Below, in pieces: positions 8,519-17,227 of a stretch of 64,000 bases of DNA (within the stretch, counting starts at the first letter, position 1; each line of letters begins with the position of its first letter). The position numbers were made by a program, and so were the translations under genes. A model generated the notes under the pieces. The model saw only the letters and a list, made by a program, of their open reading frames with translations, was not told the DNA's origin and made no database searches. Source of the DNA: Bacillus sp. FJAT-49711 (lineage in GTDB: Bacteria > Bacillota > Bacilli > Bacillales > Bacillaceae_C); the NCBI RefSeq assembly GCF_018343715.1, contig NZ_JAGYPL010000002.1, forward strand, positions 1,000,364 through 1,064,363, written 5' to 3'.

Positions 8519-9598
8519 ATTAATAACGTACCTTTGTATCAACAGATAAAACAATATATTAAAGAACAGATACTTTCTGGGGAGTTGCGGCTTGGAGATT
8601 TGGTTTACTCGGAAAAAGAATTAATGGAAAAATTTCATGTCAGCCAAATCACCACGAAGAACGCACTTAATGGACTTGCTGAGGAGGGAATTGTAAAAAG
8701 GATAAGGGGTAAAGGGACATTCGTTATAGAGAGTGATCTGGTACATAAAACAAATCGCTTGTCTAATAATATGAAAAACCATTCAAATGGTATTGTAGGA
8801 CTTATATTGCCAAGTATGAAAACGAAGATTGAACAAGAGTTTGTGAATTATATTGAAATTTACGCTTCAAAGTATAAATATAATTTGATCATCAAGATTA
8901 CGAGGGAGTCTCAGTTTGAGGAAAGTAATGCTATTGAAATGTTTCATGAATTAGGGACGAAAGGAATCATTATTTTTCCGACCGAAAAAGAAACATATAA
9001 TGAATCCATACTCAGGCTTTCACTGGATAAATTTCCTTTAGTATTAATTGATCGATATTTAGAAAATATAAGAACGTATAGTGTTTCTTCCGAAAATGAA
9101 AAAGGTACATTTGAGGCAATTTCTTATTTGATTCGTGATGGTCATGAACATATTGGCTTGATTTCACCGCTCATTACCAATACCGTTACCGTTGAAAGAT
9201 CAAATGGCTTTGAACAAGCTTTTTTAAAAAGTGGTTTAGTTGTAAATAAAAATTTATGGTTATTAATGAATTTCCATAAGATTTCGATTGAACAAGCTCC
9301 CTTATTAATTGAAAAGTTTTTATTAAGTAATCCTGATGTTACCGCTCTTTTTATTATGAATGCTGAATTAGCAGTTTATACGAAGATAGCAGTGGACAAG
9401 ATTAAAAAGAAATATTCTAGGGAGATTGAGATCATATCTTTTGATGATTCGGGCAAAGAAGGGATTTCTTATATCCAACAAAATATAGAAGAATGCAGTA
9501 AACAAACGATAGAGTTATTGCAAGAGCAGCTTGAAGGCCAATATAATCCTAGAAGAGTTTTTGTACCGGTCGAATTTTTAAAATCAAACAAATATTGA
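8519..9598 (+). CDS. GntR-type regulator with LacI-like sugar-sensing domain
   Basis: A winged-helix GntR domain at residues 1-75 (YSEKELMEKFHVSQITTKNA, then EEGIVKRIRGKGTFV) is joined to a periplasmic-binding-like LacI/GalR effector domain (IVGLILPSMKT, GHEHIGLISP, EIISFDDSG). This is the architecture of AraR and related sugar repressors. The start is unusual: family members begin NNVPLYQQIKQYI, and here that reading begins at ATT 8519, with AGGTGA six bases upstream. The next start, TTG 8534, has no ribosome site at proper spacing and would trim conserved residues. An out-of-frame ATG sits at 8512. It lies just upstream of the importer/GH43/GH2 operon, which it probably represses until inducer binds. 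Confidence 0.88.
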   Translation: MNNVPLYQQIKQYIKEQILSGELRLGDLVYSEKELMEKFHVSQITTKNALNGLAEEGIVKRIRGKGTFVIESDLVHKTNRLSNNMKNHSNGIVGLILPSMKTKIEQEFVNYIEIYASKYKYNLIIKITRESQFEESNAIEMFHELGTKGIIIFPTEKETYNESILRLSLDKFPLVLIDRYLENIRTYSVSSENEKGTFEAISYLIRDGHEHIGLISPLITNTVTVERSNGFEQAFLKSGLVVNKNLWLLMNFHKISIEQAPLLIEKFLLSNPDVTALFIMNAELAVYTKIAVDKIKKKYSREIEIISFDDSGKEGISYIQQNIEECSKQTIELLQEQLEGQYNPRRVFVPVEFLKSNKY

Positions 9599-9601
9599 TT
9601 A

Positions 9602-9639
9602 ATGCCTAATAAGTCAAAGAGCTTATTAGGTATTTTTTT
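9602..9639 (+). terminator. Terminator of the GntR-type regulator gene
   Basis: A 12-bp stem (ATGCCTAATAAG with CTTATTAGGTAT, one G-T pair) encloses TCAAAGAG and is followed by seven T. It separates the regulator from the operon it precedes. Confidence 0.88.
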
Positions 9640-9651
9640 ATAAAAAAATCG

Positions 9652-9685
9652 TATACTTATACTATTTTATACTAATATTAGTATA
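9652..9685 (+). promoter_or_regulatory. Candidate operator array of the GntR-type regulator
   Basis: TATACT occurs three times (9652, 9658, 9668). The last is part of a perfect 18-bp palindrome TATACTAATATTAGTATA at 9668-9685. A related but imperfect copy (TATAGTTAGTATATA, 8484-8498) lies in front of the regulator gene itself. Two similar sites, one at the regulator and one at its likely target operon, fit autoregulation plus operon control. The boxes may also overlap the -10 region, since they are TATA-rich. Confidence 0.5.
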
Positions 9686-9715
9686 TTTATTATTCTATTA
9701 TTCTAATAACATGAA

Positions 9716-9735
9716 AAATGTAAGTGATTACATTT
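9716..9735 (+). promoter_or_regulatory. Inverted repeat in the leader of the importer operon
   Basis: AAATGTAA and TTACATTT form a perfect 8-bp inverted repeat around GTGA, 15 bases before the solute-binding protein start at 9750. It could be a second operator or a leader hairpin; nothing in the sequence decides between the two. Confidence 0.35.
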
Positions 9736-9749
9736 CTGGGAGGTCAAAT

Positions 9750-11087
9750 ATGAAGAAGGTTAGAAAAGGATTTTTAGTAATATTTTTTAGTGCGTTTCTA
9801 TTAGTCGCAGGATGCAGTAGTAGCTCAAGTAATACAGGAGGAGAAGCTGGAAAAGATGGCGATACGATTGAATTATCTTTCATGGGGCATGGAAATCCTG
9901 ATGAAAAGAAAATCTTTCAGTCGGTGATTAAATCCTTTGAAGAAAAATACCCAAATGTGAAGGTAAAGTATACGAGCGTTCCTCCTGCGGAGTATTCGCA
10001 AAAACTATCTACCTTAATTGGATCAGGAAAACAACCTGATGTGTACTATGCTGCTGGACCCGAATTTGCACGATTTGTGGCTGCAGATCAGTTGTTAAAT
10101 CTTCAAACATATCTTGACCAAACGGATATTTTTAATCCTGATAACGTTTGGGAGCAGGCATTAGATAGATATAGATATGATGGTAAATCGGTTGGCGGAG
10201 GAGACTTATATGGTTTGCCTAAAGATGTTGGTCCTTGGGCAATGGCATATAATAAGGATTTATTTGATGAAGCTGGTGTCAATTATCCGCCTCTGGAGGT
10301 TGGAAAATGGACATGGAATGATATGTTGGCAGCGGCTCAAAAATTAACAAAAGATACAAATGGAGATGGAAAAACAGATCAGTATGGAATCGCTGGTTTC
10401 CCTTTAGAAACAGCAGTCTGGGGTAATGGTGCAGACTATATTGATTATGAAACTGGTGAAGTGAAAATTGATTCACCTGAATTTATCGAAGCTATGCAAT
10501 TTGTTGCTGATTTAAGCCGAAAGCATAAAGTGTCGCCTTCTAAGGATGATGAAAAGGCACAAAACAACTACACAAGATTCGTATCTGGCGGAGTGGCCAT
10601 GTTTCCGATGGGACCTTGGGATCAACCAAGTTTTTGGGAATTGCCATTTGGCTGGGATTTAGCTCCTTGGCCAGCTAGTCCAAATACTGGGGAAACGGCA
10701 ACTTGGCTTGGCTCTATGGGATTTGTCATATCCAAAAAGACAAAGCATCCTGAGGAAGCATTCGCTCTCGCCTCTTATTTATCATTAGATGAGGATGGTC
10801 AAAGACAATTTATGGAATTAGGGCAGCAAGTGCCTAACTTAAAGAGCCTTGCTGAAAACGAGTTTTTAAATATGGACAGTGCTCCAGAAAATCGACAAGA
10901 GTTTATTAATATTATTGAAGATTACGGTAAACCAAACAATGGTTGGAGATCTCCTGATGTCCAGTGGCTCGATTATTTTAATCAGGAAGCCGCAAAGGTC
11001 TGGAATGGAGAAATGTCAGTAGATGATTGGGTAAAGGAAGCAAAGCCTAAAATGGAGGAGCTATATAAAAAAGGAAATCTGAAATGA
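9750..11087 (+). CDS. CUT1 sugar-binding lipoprotein
   Basis: Extracellular solute-binding protein, family 1. The N-terminal lipoprotein signal ends in FLLVAGCSSSSS, so the mature protein is anchored by a lipidated Cys. The body has family features: IELSFMGHGNPDEK, then SGKQPDVYYAAGPEFARF, and the late TWLGSMGFVISKKTKHPEEA. Length (445 aa) is typical of CUT1 oligosaccharide binders. ATG 9750 follows GGGAGGTCAA at proper spacing. It is the first gene of an operon with two permeases, GH43, GH2 and PHP genes, so it likely captures an oligosaccharide released outside by the GH43 lipoprotein (inference). A hairpin follows it, likely to keep its level above the permeases. Confidence 0.93.
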   Translation: MKKVRKGFLVIFFSAFLLVAGCSSSSSNTGGEAGKDGDTIELSFMGHGNPDEKKIFQSVIKSFEEKYPNVKVKYTSVPPAEYSQKLSTLIGSGKQPDVYYAAGPEFARFVAADQLLNLQTYLDQTDIFNPDNVWEQALDRYRYDGKSVGGGDLYGLPKDVGPWAMAYNKDLFDEAGVNYPPLEVGKWTWNDMLAAAQKLTKDTNGDGKTDQYGIAGFPLETAVWGNGADYIDYETGEVKIDSPEFIEAMQFVADLSRKHKVSPSKDDEKAQNNYTRFVSGGVAMFPMGPWDQPSFWELPFGWDLAPWPASPNTGETATWLGSMGFVISKKTKHPEEAFALASYLSLDEDGQRQFMELGQQVPNLKSLAENEFLNMDSAPENRQEFINIIEDYGKPNNGWRSPDVQWLDYFNQEAAKVWNGEMSVDDWVKEAKPKMEELYKKGNLK

Positions 11088-11094
11088 TCTGAAA

Positions 11095-11133
11095 AACATA
11101 ATCTAGTATTTAAACTTACTAGATTATGTTTTA
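11095..11133 (+). terminator. Hairpin between binding protein and permease genes
   Basis: AACATAATCTAGTA (11095-11108) pairs perfectly with TACTAGATTATGTT (11117-11130), followed by TTAT. The next gene starts 31 bases later in the same direction. It is best read as a partial terminator or a 3'-end stabiliser that raises binding-protein expression over permease expression. Confidence 0.7.
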
Positions 11134-11160
11134 TCCATTTTAACAAAAGGAGGGAAAACG

Positions 11161-12102
11161 TTGAGTAATTTGCCTATGGACACCGAGATAACGGTCAATT
11201 CCAAACTAAAACGTTCTAAAATTCCCGGGTATAAAAAGAAAGAGATTATGTGGGCCTATTTGTTTGTTGCGTCACCGGTAATTGGTTTTCTTTTATTTGG
11301 ACTTATACCTACCATTTGGTCAATTGGTCTAAGTTTTACTGAATGGGATCTAATTACTAAGCCCAAATTTGCAGGTATGCAAAATTATAAAGAGCTTCTA
11401 GGTGACGAAAAGGTTTTTAAATCCATTTATAATACCATTTTCCTCATGATTGGAATTCCTATTGGAATGATCATTTCCTTAATATTGGCCGTTATGATGA
11501 ATAGAAAGATTAAAGGAATCTCCGTTTTTAGGGCAATTTATTATATTCCGGTCATCTCTCCGATTATTGCGGTTGCACTTGTTTGGCAGTGGATTTTTAA
11601 CTATGATTACGGACTTTTAAACAATACTCTTTGGGATTGGTTTGGTATACAAGGTCCGAATTGGCTTGGAAATGCATCTTGGGTAAAACCAGCGTTAATC
11701 ATTATTGGAGTTTGGGCAGGAGTAGGAAGTACGATGATACTTTATCTAGCGGGACTTCAATCAATCCCAGATTCATATTATGAAGCCGCGGAAGTAGATG
11801 GAGCGAATATTTTTCAAAAGTTTATAAAGATCACTTTTCCGTTGCTGTCACCTATCCATTTTTTTGTACTTGTAATGGGTGTGATAGGGTCGTTTCAGTC
11901 TTTCAGTCAAATATATGTACTTGCAAGTGACGGGGGCCCTGAATACAGTGCCGCAACGATTGTTTTCTATATTTTTGAAAATGGTTTTAAATATTACAAC
12001 ATGGGTTATGCAAGTGCAACGGCGTGGATACTCGGTGTCATTGTATTCGTTGTTACTTTAATCCAATTTAAATTATCTAAACATTGGGTTTATGAGGGAT
12101 AG
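11161..12102 (+). CDS. CUT1 sugar ABC permease, MalF/LacF/UgpA type
   Basis: Integral membrane subunit with about six transmembrane segments, the first near residues 28-55. The cytoplasmic EAA loop (EAAEVDGANIFQKF) docks the ATPase. Length (313 aa) is normal. Start is TTG 11161, preceded by AAAGGAGGGA eight bases upstream. It pairs with the next permease, 12 bases downstream. No ATPase is encoded in this operon, so a shared MsmX-type ATPase is needed. Family members carry di- to oligosaccharides; the substrate should match the adjacent GH43 and GH2 enzymes. Confidence 0.93.
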   Translation: MSNLPMDTEITVNSKLKRSKIPGYKKKEIMWAYLFVASPVIGFLLFGLIPTIWSIGLSFTEWDLITKPKFAGMQNYKELLGDEKVFKSIYNTIFLMIGIPIGMIISLILAVMMNRKIKGISVFRAIYYIPVISPIIAVALVWQWIFNYDYGLLNNTLWDWFGIQGPNWLGNASWVKPALIIIGVWAGVGSTMILYLAGLQSIPDSYYEAAEVDGANIFQKFIKITFPLLSPIHFFVLVMGVIGSFQSFSQIYVLASDGGPEYSAATIVFYIFENGFKYYNMGYASATAWILGVIVFVVTLIQFKLSKHWVYEG

Positions 12103-12114
12103 GGGGATTAAGGT

Positions 12115-12951
12115 ATGAGAAGTGAAAAAATAATTAATATTTGGGCCTTCGTTTTACTTTTGTTGGGGTCAGCTGCAATGCTTGTACCTTTTGTTTGGTC
12201 CATTTCTACCTCGTTAAAAGATCAAAAAAACATCTTTCAAATACCGCCTAAATGGATTCCTAATCCAGCAACTTTTCATCATTATATTGATGTTTGGAAG
12301 GAAGTTCCGATGTTAAGTGGGTTTATCAATACGCTAATCGTTGTCGTCTTTGTGCTAGTGATTGGAATTTTCACATCGACAATGGCCGCTTATGCTTTCG
12401 CTAAAATTGACTTTCCTTTTAAAGAAACGATTTTTTTGGCGCTTTTAGGCACTATGATGATTCCATTTGCAGTAGTTATGATTCCGCAATTTATCATGTT
12501 TTCAAAATTAGAATGGGTAGATACATTACTTCCATTAATTATCCCAGGGCTATTTGGAAATATTGTTGTAGTGTTCTTCTTAAGGCAATTTTTACAAAGT
12601 GCATTGCCAGACGATTTGATAGATGCCGCCAAAATAGACGGAAGTGGATTTATCCGCACGTTCTTTACGATTGTTATACCAGTTGCGAAGCCCGCCATTG
12701 CTGCACAAGCTGCACTAGGGTTTATGGGAATATGGAATGACTTTCTTGGTCCGTTGATTTATTTACACTCTCCAGAGAAACAAACGTTGCAAGTTGTCAT
12801 TGCCTCGATGCAGGCACAGTATATGGGTTCTTCAAATTATCCATTAATATTGGCAGCGTCCATTATATCCATGGTTCCATGTGTGGTCATCTTTTTAATT
12901 GCTCAAAAACATTTTATTCAATCATTGGCGATTAGTGGAATTAAAGGGTAG
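12115..12951 (+). CDS. CUT1 sugar ABC permease, MalG/LacG/UgpE type
   Basis: Second permease of the importer, 278 aa with a long N-terminal transmembrane segment and five more. The EAA loop reads DAAKIDGSGFIRTF, in good agreement with the family. The C-terminal FIQSLAISGIKG is the usual ending of these proteins. It begins 12 bases after the first permease (AGGGGGATTAAGG ribosome site) and is followed 9 bases later by the GH43 gene. It forms a heterodimer with the upstream permease. Confidence 0.93.
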   Translation: MRSEKIINIWAFVLLLLGSAAMLVPFVWSISTSLKDQKNIFQIPPKWIPNPATFHHYIDVWKEVPMLSGFINTLIVVVFVLVIGIFTSTMAAYAFAKIDFPFKETIFLALLGTMMIPFAVVMIPQFIMFSKLEWVDTLLPLIIPGLFGNIVVVFFLRQFLQSALPDDLIDAAKIDGSGFIRTFFTIVIPVAKPAIAAQAALGFMGIWNDFLGPLIYLHSPEKQTLQVVIASMQAQYMGSSNYPLILAASIISMVPCVVIFLIAQKHFIQSLAISGIKG

Positions 12952-12960
12952 GTAGCCTTT

Positions 12961-15375
12961 ATGAGTAAAAATCAATGCTTCATGATCATCTTTGTTTGTT
13001 TTATGCTGTTAATAGTAACTGCTTGTACACAAACAAAAGAAGAGAAGGTGGACGTAAATATGAAAGAGATCAACACATATTCTAATCCTTTTGAATTAGC
13101 AGACGAATGGCCGGATTATGGAAACGGCGACCCTTATATTTTTCGCTATAATGGAACCTACTATTTATATGTGAGCACAAAAGATGGAAGAACAGGAATT
13201 AAGGCGTGGAGTTCAACGGATTTAGTGAATTGGACATATGAGGGTTTAGTAACGGAGGATGAACGAACGACTTCAGCATATGCTCCAGAAGTCGTTTATT
13301 GGAATGGGAACTTCTATATGTATACATCCCCAGCCGGTAACGGGCATTATGTTTTGAGCAGCAAAAGTCCGACGGGTCCTTTTAAGATTGAAACTGAGAA
13401 TCTAGGGATGTCTATAGATGGATCTATTTTTATCGATGATGATGGCTCATGGTATTTTACTCATGCTGGGCATACTGGAATTGTCGGACATAAAATGAAA
13501 GATCCGTATACTTTTGAAGAAGGTGTAGAAACGAATGTCTTTCTAGATCATTGGACAGAAGGCTCTATGATCATAAAAAATAATGATTTTTATTATATGA
13601 CGTATACGGGAAATCATGTTTTTAGCAAAGGATACAGAATTAATTATGCTGTCTCAGAAGAAGGTCCATTAGAAGGATATGAGGTGCCGGAACATAATCC
13701 AATTATCATCAGTACACATGATGATTTCAATGGCCTTGGTCATAATTCGATTGTAATGGGGCCGAATCTAGATTCTTATTATGCTGTTTATCATAATCTT
13801 ATTGGACGTTCGGCTGAAGGCCCTCCAGTACGGAAGATGAATATTGATCGGATGATATTTAATGGGAAAAAGCTAGATATTCTTGGTCCGACTCATTATC
13901 CAACTCCCGTACCCGAACTACCTGATTTTGAAAAAAGATGGAAAGAAAATGAACAGCTTGATGCAAATTGGTTGAGTGATGTTAAGACAAACGAGCATTT
14001 TACTGCGGAATATAATTTTACAGTAGCGGAAAAGTCGAAGAATACGAAGGTTGAAGCGCAATTTTCATACAAAGACGATGGTCATTATGGAGCGGTGGCG
14101 TTCGATTTTGCGGAAAATAAAATAAATCTTCTACAAGTAGTGGATGGAAAGGCTCAAGTACTAGATTCCGCAACATTTCCAAAGGAATTTGATTTTAGCT
14201 ATCTGCATACTGTTAGAGTAGAAAATAGAAAAAATAAGACAATCGTATTTTTAGATGGAATGAAGAAAATTGTAGTGGAAGCCCCTGATTTTGGTGCAGG
14301 AGAAATAGGCTATCATGTTGAAAGCACGGGTATGTCTTTAGGATATACTGCATTCTCCAATCATGTTGATCATTCAAGTGACTTTGAATTGTACAAGCCA
14401 TTACCAGGTACGATTGAAGCCGTTCATTATTTAGATGGTGAAAACAGGGGATACTCAATAAAAAATCCTTCTAAAAACAATAATTATCGGGAAAATGTAC
14501 CCATTCAATTACGGGAGGATGGAACATATTCCGTAACTTTGAAGGATAAAGGTGACTGGCTTAAATATAAAGTAAATGCTAGTGAAAGTGGATTGTATGA
14601 GTTAAGTGCCGTTATAAATCCTAAATCAGTTAAAAAGAATTTTTCGCTAGGAACATCGATCGATGGTGAACAATCCGAAACTTTTAAAGTTAAAAAAGCT
14701 ATTTTGGATGAGGAATCAGATTTCTTTAAGGTTCGCCTAGGCAAAATCCAAATTGAAGAAGGTTTTCATATCGTAAAAATTTTGCTTGAAAGCGGAGAAG
14801 TGGAAATTGATCATTTGGAATTTAACCTAGTCTCCGATGAAAAAATTGATATAAAAAATGGAATAAAGCAAGTAGAAGCGGACGATATACATGGTTCCTG
14901 GAAACAACATAAAGACGGGGTAGATTCCAATTCTTCAGAAGATATGAAAATGTATGTTGGCGACGAAAAATGGTCAGATGTTGAAGCTGAATTAACATTT
15001 GAAATTGCTGATGAGTTGATGGATGAGGCGGGATTGTTATTAAGGGTCACTAATGAATCCAATTTTGAACATCAAGTAAAGGATTCGTTGATCGGCTATT
15101 ACATTTCTTTCGATACGAGAGAAGTGTCATTACAAAAGTTAAACTACAATTCTACTATATTACAATCAGCATCTGTTTCATTTGAGGAAGGTAAAGAATA
15201 TCGTTTACGTGTGTCGGTTCAAAGCAATGAGATTAATGTTTATCTGAATCATGAGAAGAAACCTATCATTTCCTATAAAGACCCAATGGCTTTTATGAGT
15301 GGAAAAGTGGGAATAAGATCTGAATACTCAGATGTATTTTTTAAACAATTGAATATTAATTCAATACAACAATAA
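12961..15375 (+). CDS. GH43 lipoprotein with C-terminal sugar-binding/LamG-like domains
   Basis: Surface glycosidase of 804 residues. The signal ends in LLIVTAC, giving lipidated Cys22. Residues ~48-320 are a five-bladed GH43 catalytic domain. Asp57 in NGDPYIF is the base, Asp153 in SIDGS the pKa modulator and Glu200 in HWTEGS the acid. After it come a LamG/GH43_C2-like beta-sandwich (~325-465), a CBM6/35-like domain (~475-625; GDWLKYKVNA, GEVEIDHLEF) and a second LamG or DUF1080-like sandwich (~640-800). GH43 enzymes remove arabinose, xylose or galactose residues. Being the only clear surface hydrolase of the window, it may trim polymer before import. The unusual length comes from the three accessory domains. 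Confidence 0.88.
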   Translation: MSKNQCFMIIFVCFMLLIVTACTQTKEEKVDVNMKEINTYSNPFELADEWPDYGNGDPYIFRYNGTYYLYVSTKDGRTGIKAWSSTDLVNWTYEGLVTEDERTTSAYAPEVVYWNGNFYMYTSPAGNGHYVLSSKSPTGPFKIETENLGMSIDGSIFIDDDGSWYFTHAGHTGIVGHKMKDPYTFEEGVETNVFLDHWTEGSMIIKNNDFYYMTYTGNHVFSKGYRINYAVSEEGPLEGYEVPEHNPIIISTHDDFNGLGHNSIVMGPNLDSYYAVYHNLIGRSAEGPPVRKMNIDRMIFNGKKLDILGPTHYPTPVPELPDFEKRWKENEQLDANWLSDVKTNEHFTAEYNFTVAEKSKNTKVEAQFSYKDDGHYGAVAFDFAENKINLLQVVDGKAQVLDSATFPKEFDFSYLHTVRVENRKNKTIVFLDGMKKIVVEAPDFGAGEIGYHVESTGMSLGYTAFSNHVDHSSDFELYKPLPGTIEAVHYLDGENRGYSIKNPSKNNNYRENVPIQLREDGTYSVTLKDKGDWLKYKVNASESGLYELSAVINPKSVKKNFSLGTSIDGEQSETFKVKKAILDEESDFFKVRLGKIQIEEGFHIVKILLESGEVEIDHLEFNLVSDEKIDIKNGIKQVEADDIHGSWKQHKDGVDSNSSEDMKMYVGDEKWSDVEAELTFEIADELMDEAGLLLRVTNESNFEHQVKDSLIGYYISFDTREVSLQKLNYNSTILQSASVSFEEGKEYRLRVSVQSNEINVYLNHEKKPIISYKDPMAFMSGKVGIRSEYSDVFFKQLNINSIQQ

Positions 15376-15400
15376 AAACACTGTAAGGAGAATTCATCAC

Positions 15401-17164
15401 ATGAATCACAATAATATTCCAAGAAAAGAATATCCAAGACCTCATTTTGATAGAGGAAATTGGTTAAATTTAAATGGCGAGTGGAACTTTGCTTTTGACA
15501 AAGAAAATACTGGCGAAAAGGAAAAATGGTATGAATCCGGAAATCTCCAACAAAAAATTATTGTTCCTTTTACGTACGAAACGAAGGCAAGTGGAATTGG
15601 AGAAGAGGAATTTTATGCCAATATATGGTACCAAAGACAAGTGACAGTTCCTGAAGAATATGGGGATAAAAAGACTATTTTACATTTTCAAGCAGCAGAC
15701 TACATCACTAAGGTTTGGATAAATGGAAAATTTGTTGGAAAGCATCAAGGAGGACAAATTGCTTTTTCCTTCAATATTACAGATTTTGTGGGAGAGAATC
15801 GTGAGCTAAATATCGTTGTAAAAAATGAGGATAGCTTTAGTTGCCATCAACCAAGAGGTAAGCAGCGTTGGCAGGATAAAAACTTTGGTTGTTGGTATGT
15901 CCAAACAACAGGAATTTGGCAGACGGTTTGGTTGGAATTTTTGAATGAGGCACATGTAGATTCGGTAAAAATTACGCCGGATATTGATACAGAATCAGTT
16001 GAGTTTTCCTATCATTTTACGGAAGAGCTTGATTTTACTAATAATCTAACATTAAAGACGGATATCACTTTTAATGAATTGCCAATCAAATCTTTTAGTA
16101 TGGATATTGACCGCCAACTGCATACAGCAAAAGTAAACATCGCGAGCGATCATTTTGATTGGAAAGTAATGCTATGGAGTCCTCAAAATCCAAATCTTTA
16201 TAATGTAGTATTCACAGTATATAAAGATGGAGTGGTATTGGATCAAGTTGAATCCTACTTTGGAATGAGAAAGATTTCTATTGAAAATAGAAATGTATTA
16301 TTGAATAATATTCCTATTTATCAGCGATTGCTGCTAGATCAAGGTTACTGGCAAGACAGTCATTTAACACCTCCATCAGAAGAAGCGATACTTGAGGATA
16401 TCGATAAAACAATGGAAATGGGCTATAACGGTGTTCGAAAGCATATGAAAGTAGAAGATCAACGTTATCTTTATTGGGCTGATAAGAAAGGGTTGCTCGT
16501 TTGGTCGGAAATGGCCGCAACATATGAATTTTCTGATGAGGCCGTTCAAAATTTTACAGAAGAATGGATGGAAGCTGTAAAACAGCATTATAATCATCCA
16601 TCTATTATCACGTGGACTCCATTTAATGAGTCTTGGGGAATTAAAAACATCTATACAGATGTGAAGCAACAGCAATTTACTGAAGGAATCTATCATATTA
16701 CGAAATCGTTTGATAGCATGAGGCCGGTAATCGTCAATGATGGTTGGGAGCATACGGTGTCGGATATTTTAACCTTGCATGATTATGTGGAATTGGGAGA
16801 AGAGTTTTCAGAGCGATATAAGGATATAGAAACGATTGTCGGCAACAAGATTGCCTTCAATAAACATAAGCATGCATTGGCACAAGGCTATGAATATAAA
16901 GGACAACCAATCATTATGAGCGAATATGGAGGCATTGCCTTTAGCTCTGAAAAAGGTTGGGGTTACGGAAATCAAGTGAAAAATGAAGAAGAGTTTTTGA
17001 AAAGATTTGAATCTATTACTCAAGCAATCAAAGATATAGATTACATTTGCGGGTTCTGTTATACGCAAATCACAGACGTTCAACAAGAAGTGAATGGATT
17101 GCTTACGGAGGATAGACAACCAAAAATAGCGATGAATAAGATTCGAGAAATTAATCTTAAGTGA
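15401..17164 (+). CDS. GH2 glycosidase (short form, cytoplasmic)
   Basis: Glycoside hydrolase family 2 with the N-terminal sugar-binding domain (~15-180), an immunoglobulin-like domain (~185-290) and a TIM barrel (~295-585). Catalytic acid/base is Glu410 in TPFNESWG; the nucleophile is Glu508 in MSEYGG. At 587 residues it lacks the C-terminal domains of large beta-galactosidases, resembling beta-glucuronidase-size members. No signal peptide. TAAGGAGAATTC precedes ATG 15401. It follows the GH43 lipoprotein in the operon and probably processes the imported product inside the cell. Beta-galactosidase, glucuronidase or arabinopyranosidase activity cannot be told apart from motifs alone. Confidence 0.9.
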   Translation: MNHNNIPRKEYPRPHFDRGNWLNLNGEWNFAFDKENTGEKEKWYESGNLQQKIIVPFTYETKASGIGEEEFYANIWYQRQVTVPEEYGDKKTILHFQAADYITKVWINGKFVGKHQGGQIAFSFNITDFVGENRELNIVVKNEDSFSCHQPRGKQRWQDKNFGCWYVQTTGIWQTVWLEFLNEAHVDSVKITPDIDTESVEFSYHFTEELDFTNNLTLKTDITFNELPIKSFSMDIDRQLHTAKVNIASDHFDWKVMLWSPQNPNLYNVVFTVYKDGVVLDQVESYFGMRKISIENRNVLLNNIPIYQRLLLDQGYWQDSHLTPPSEEAILEDIDKTMEMGYNGVRKHMKVEDQRYLYWADKKGLLVWSEMAATYEFSDEAVQNFTEEWMEAVKQHYNHPSIITWTPFNESWGIKNIYTDVKQQQFTEGIYHITKSFDSMRPVIVNDGWEHTVSDILTLHDYVELGEEFSERYKDIETIVGNKIAFNKHKHALAQGYEYKGQPIIMSEYGGIAFSSEKGWGYGNQVKNEEEFLKRFESITQAIKDIDYICGFCYTQITDVQQEVNGLLTEDRQPKIAMNKIREINLK

Positions 17165-17227
17165 TATTTGTGTTAAAAGCAGCAAAAATCGAGGCCCAAA
17201 AATACCGCCGTTGAGGTGAATAAGTAT

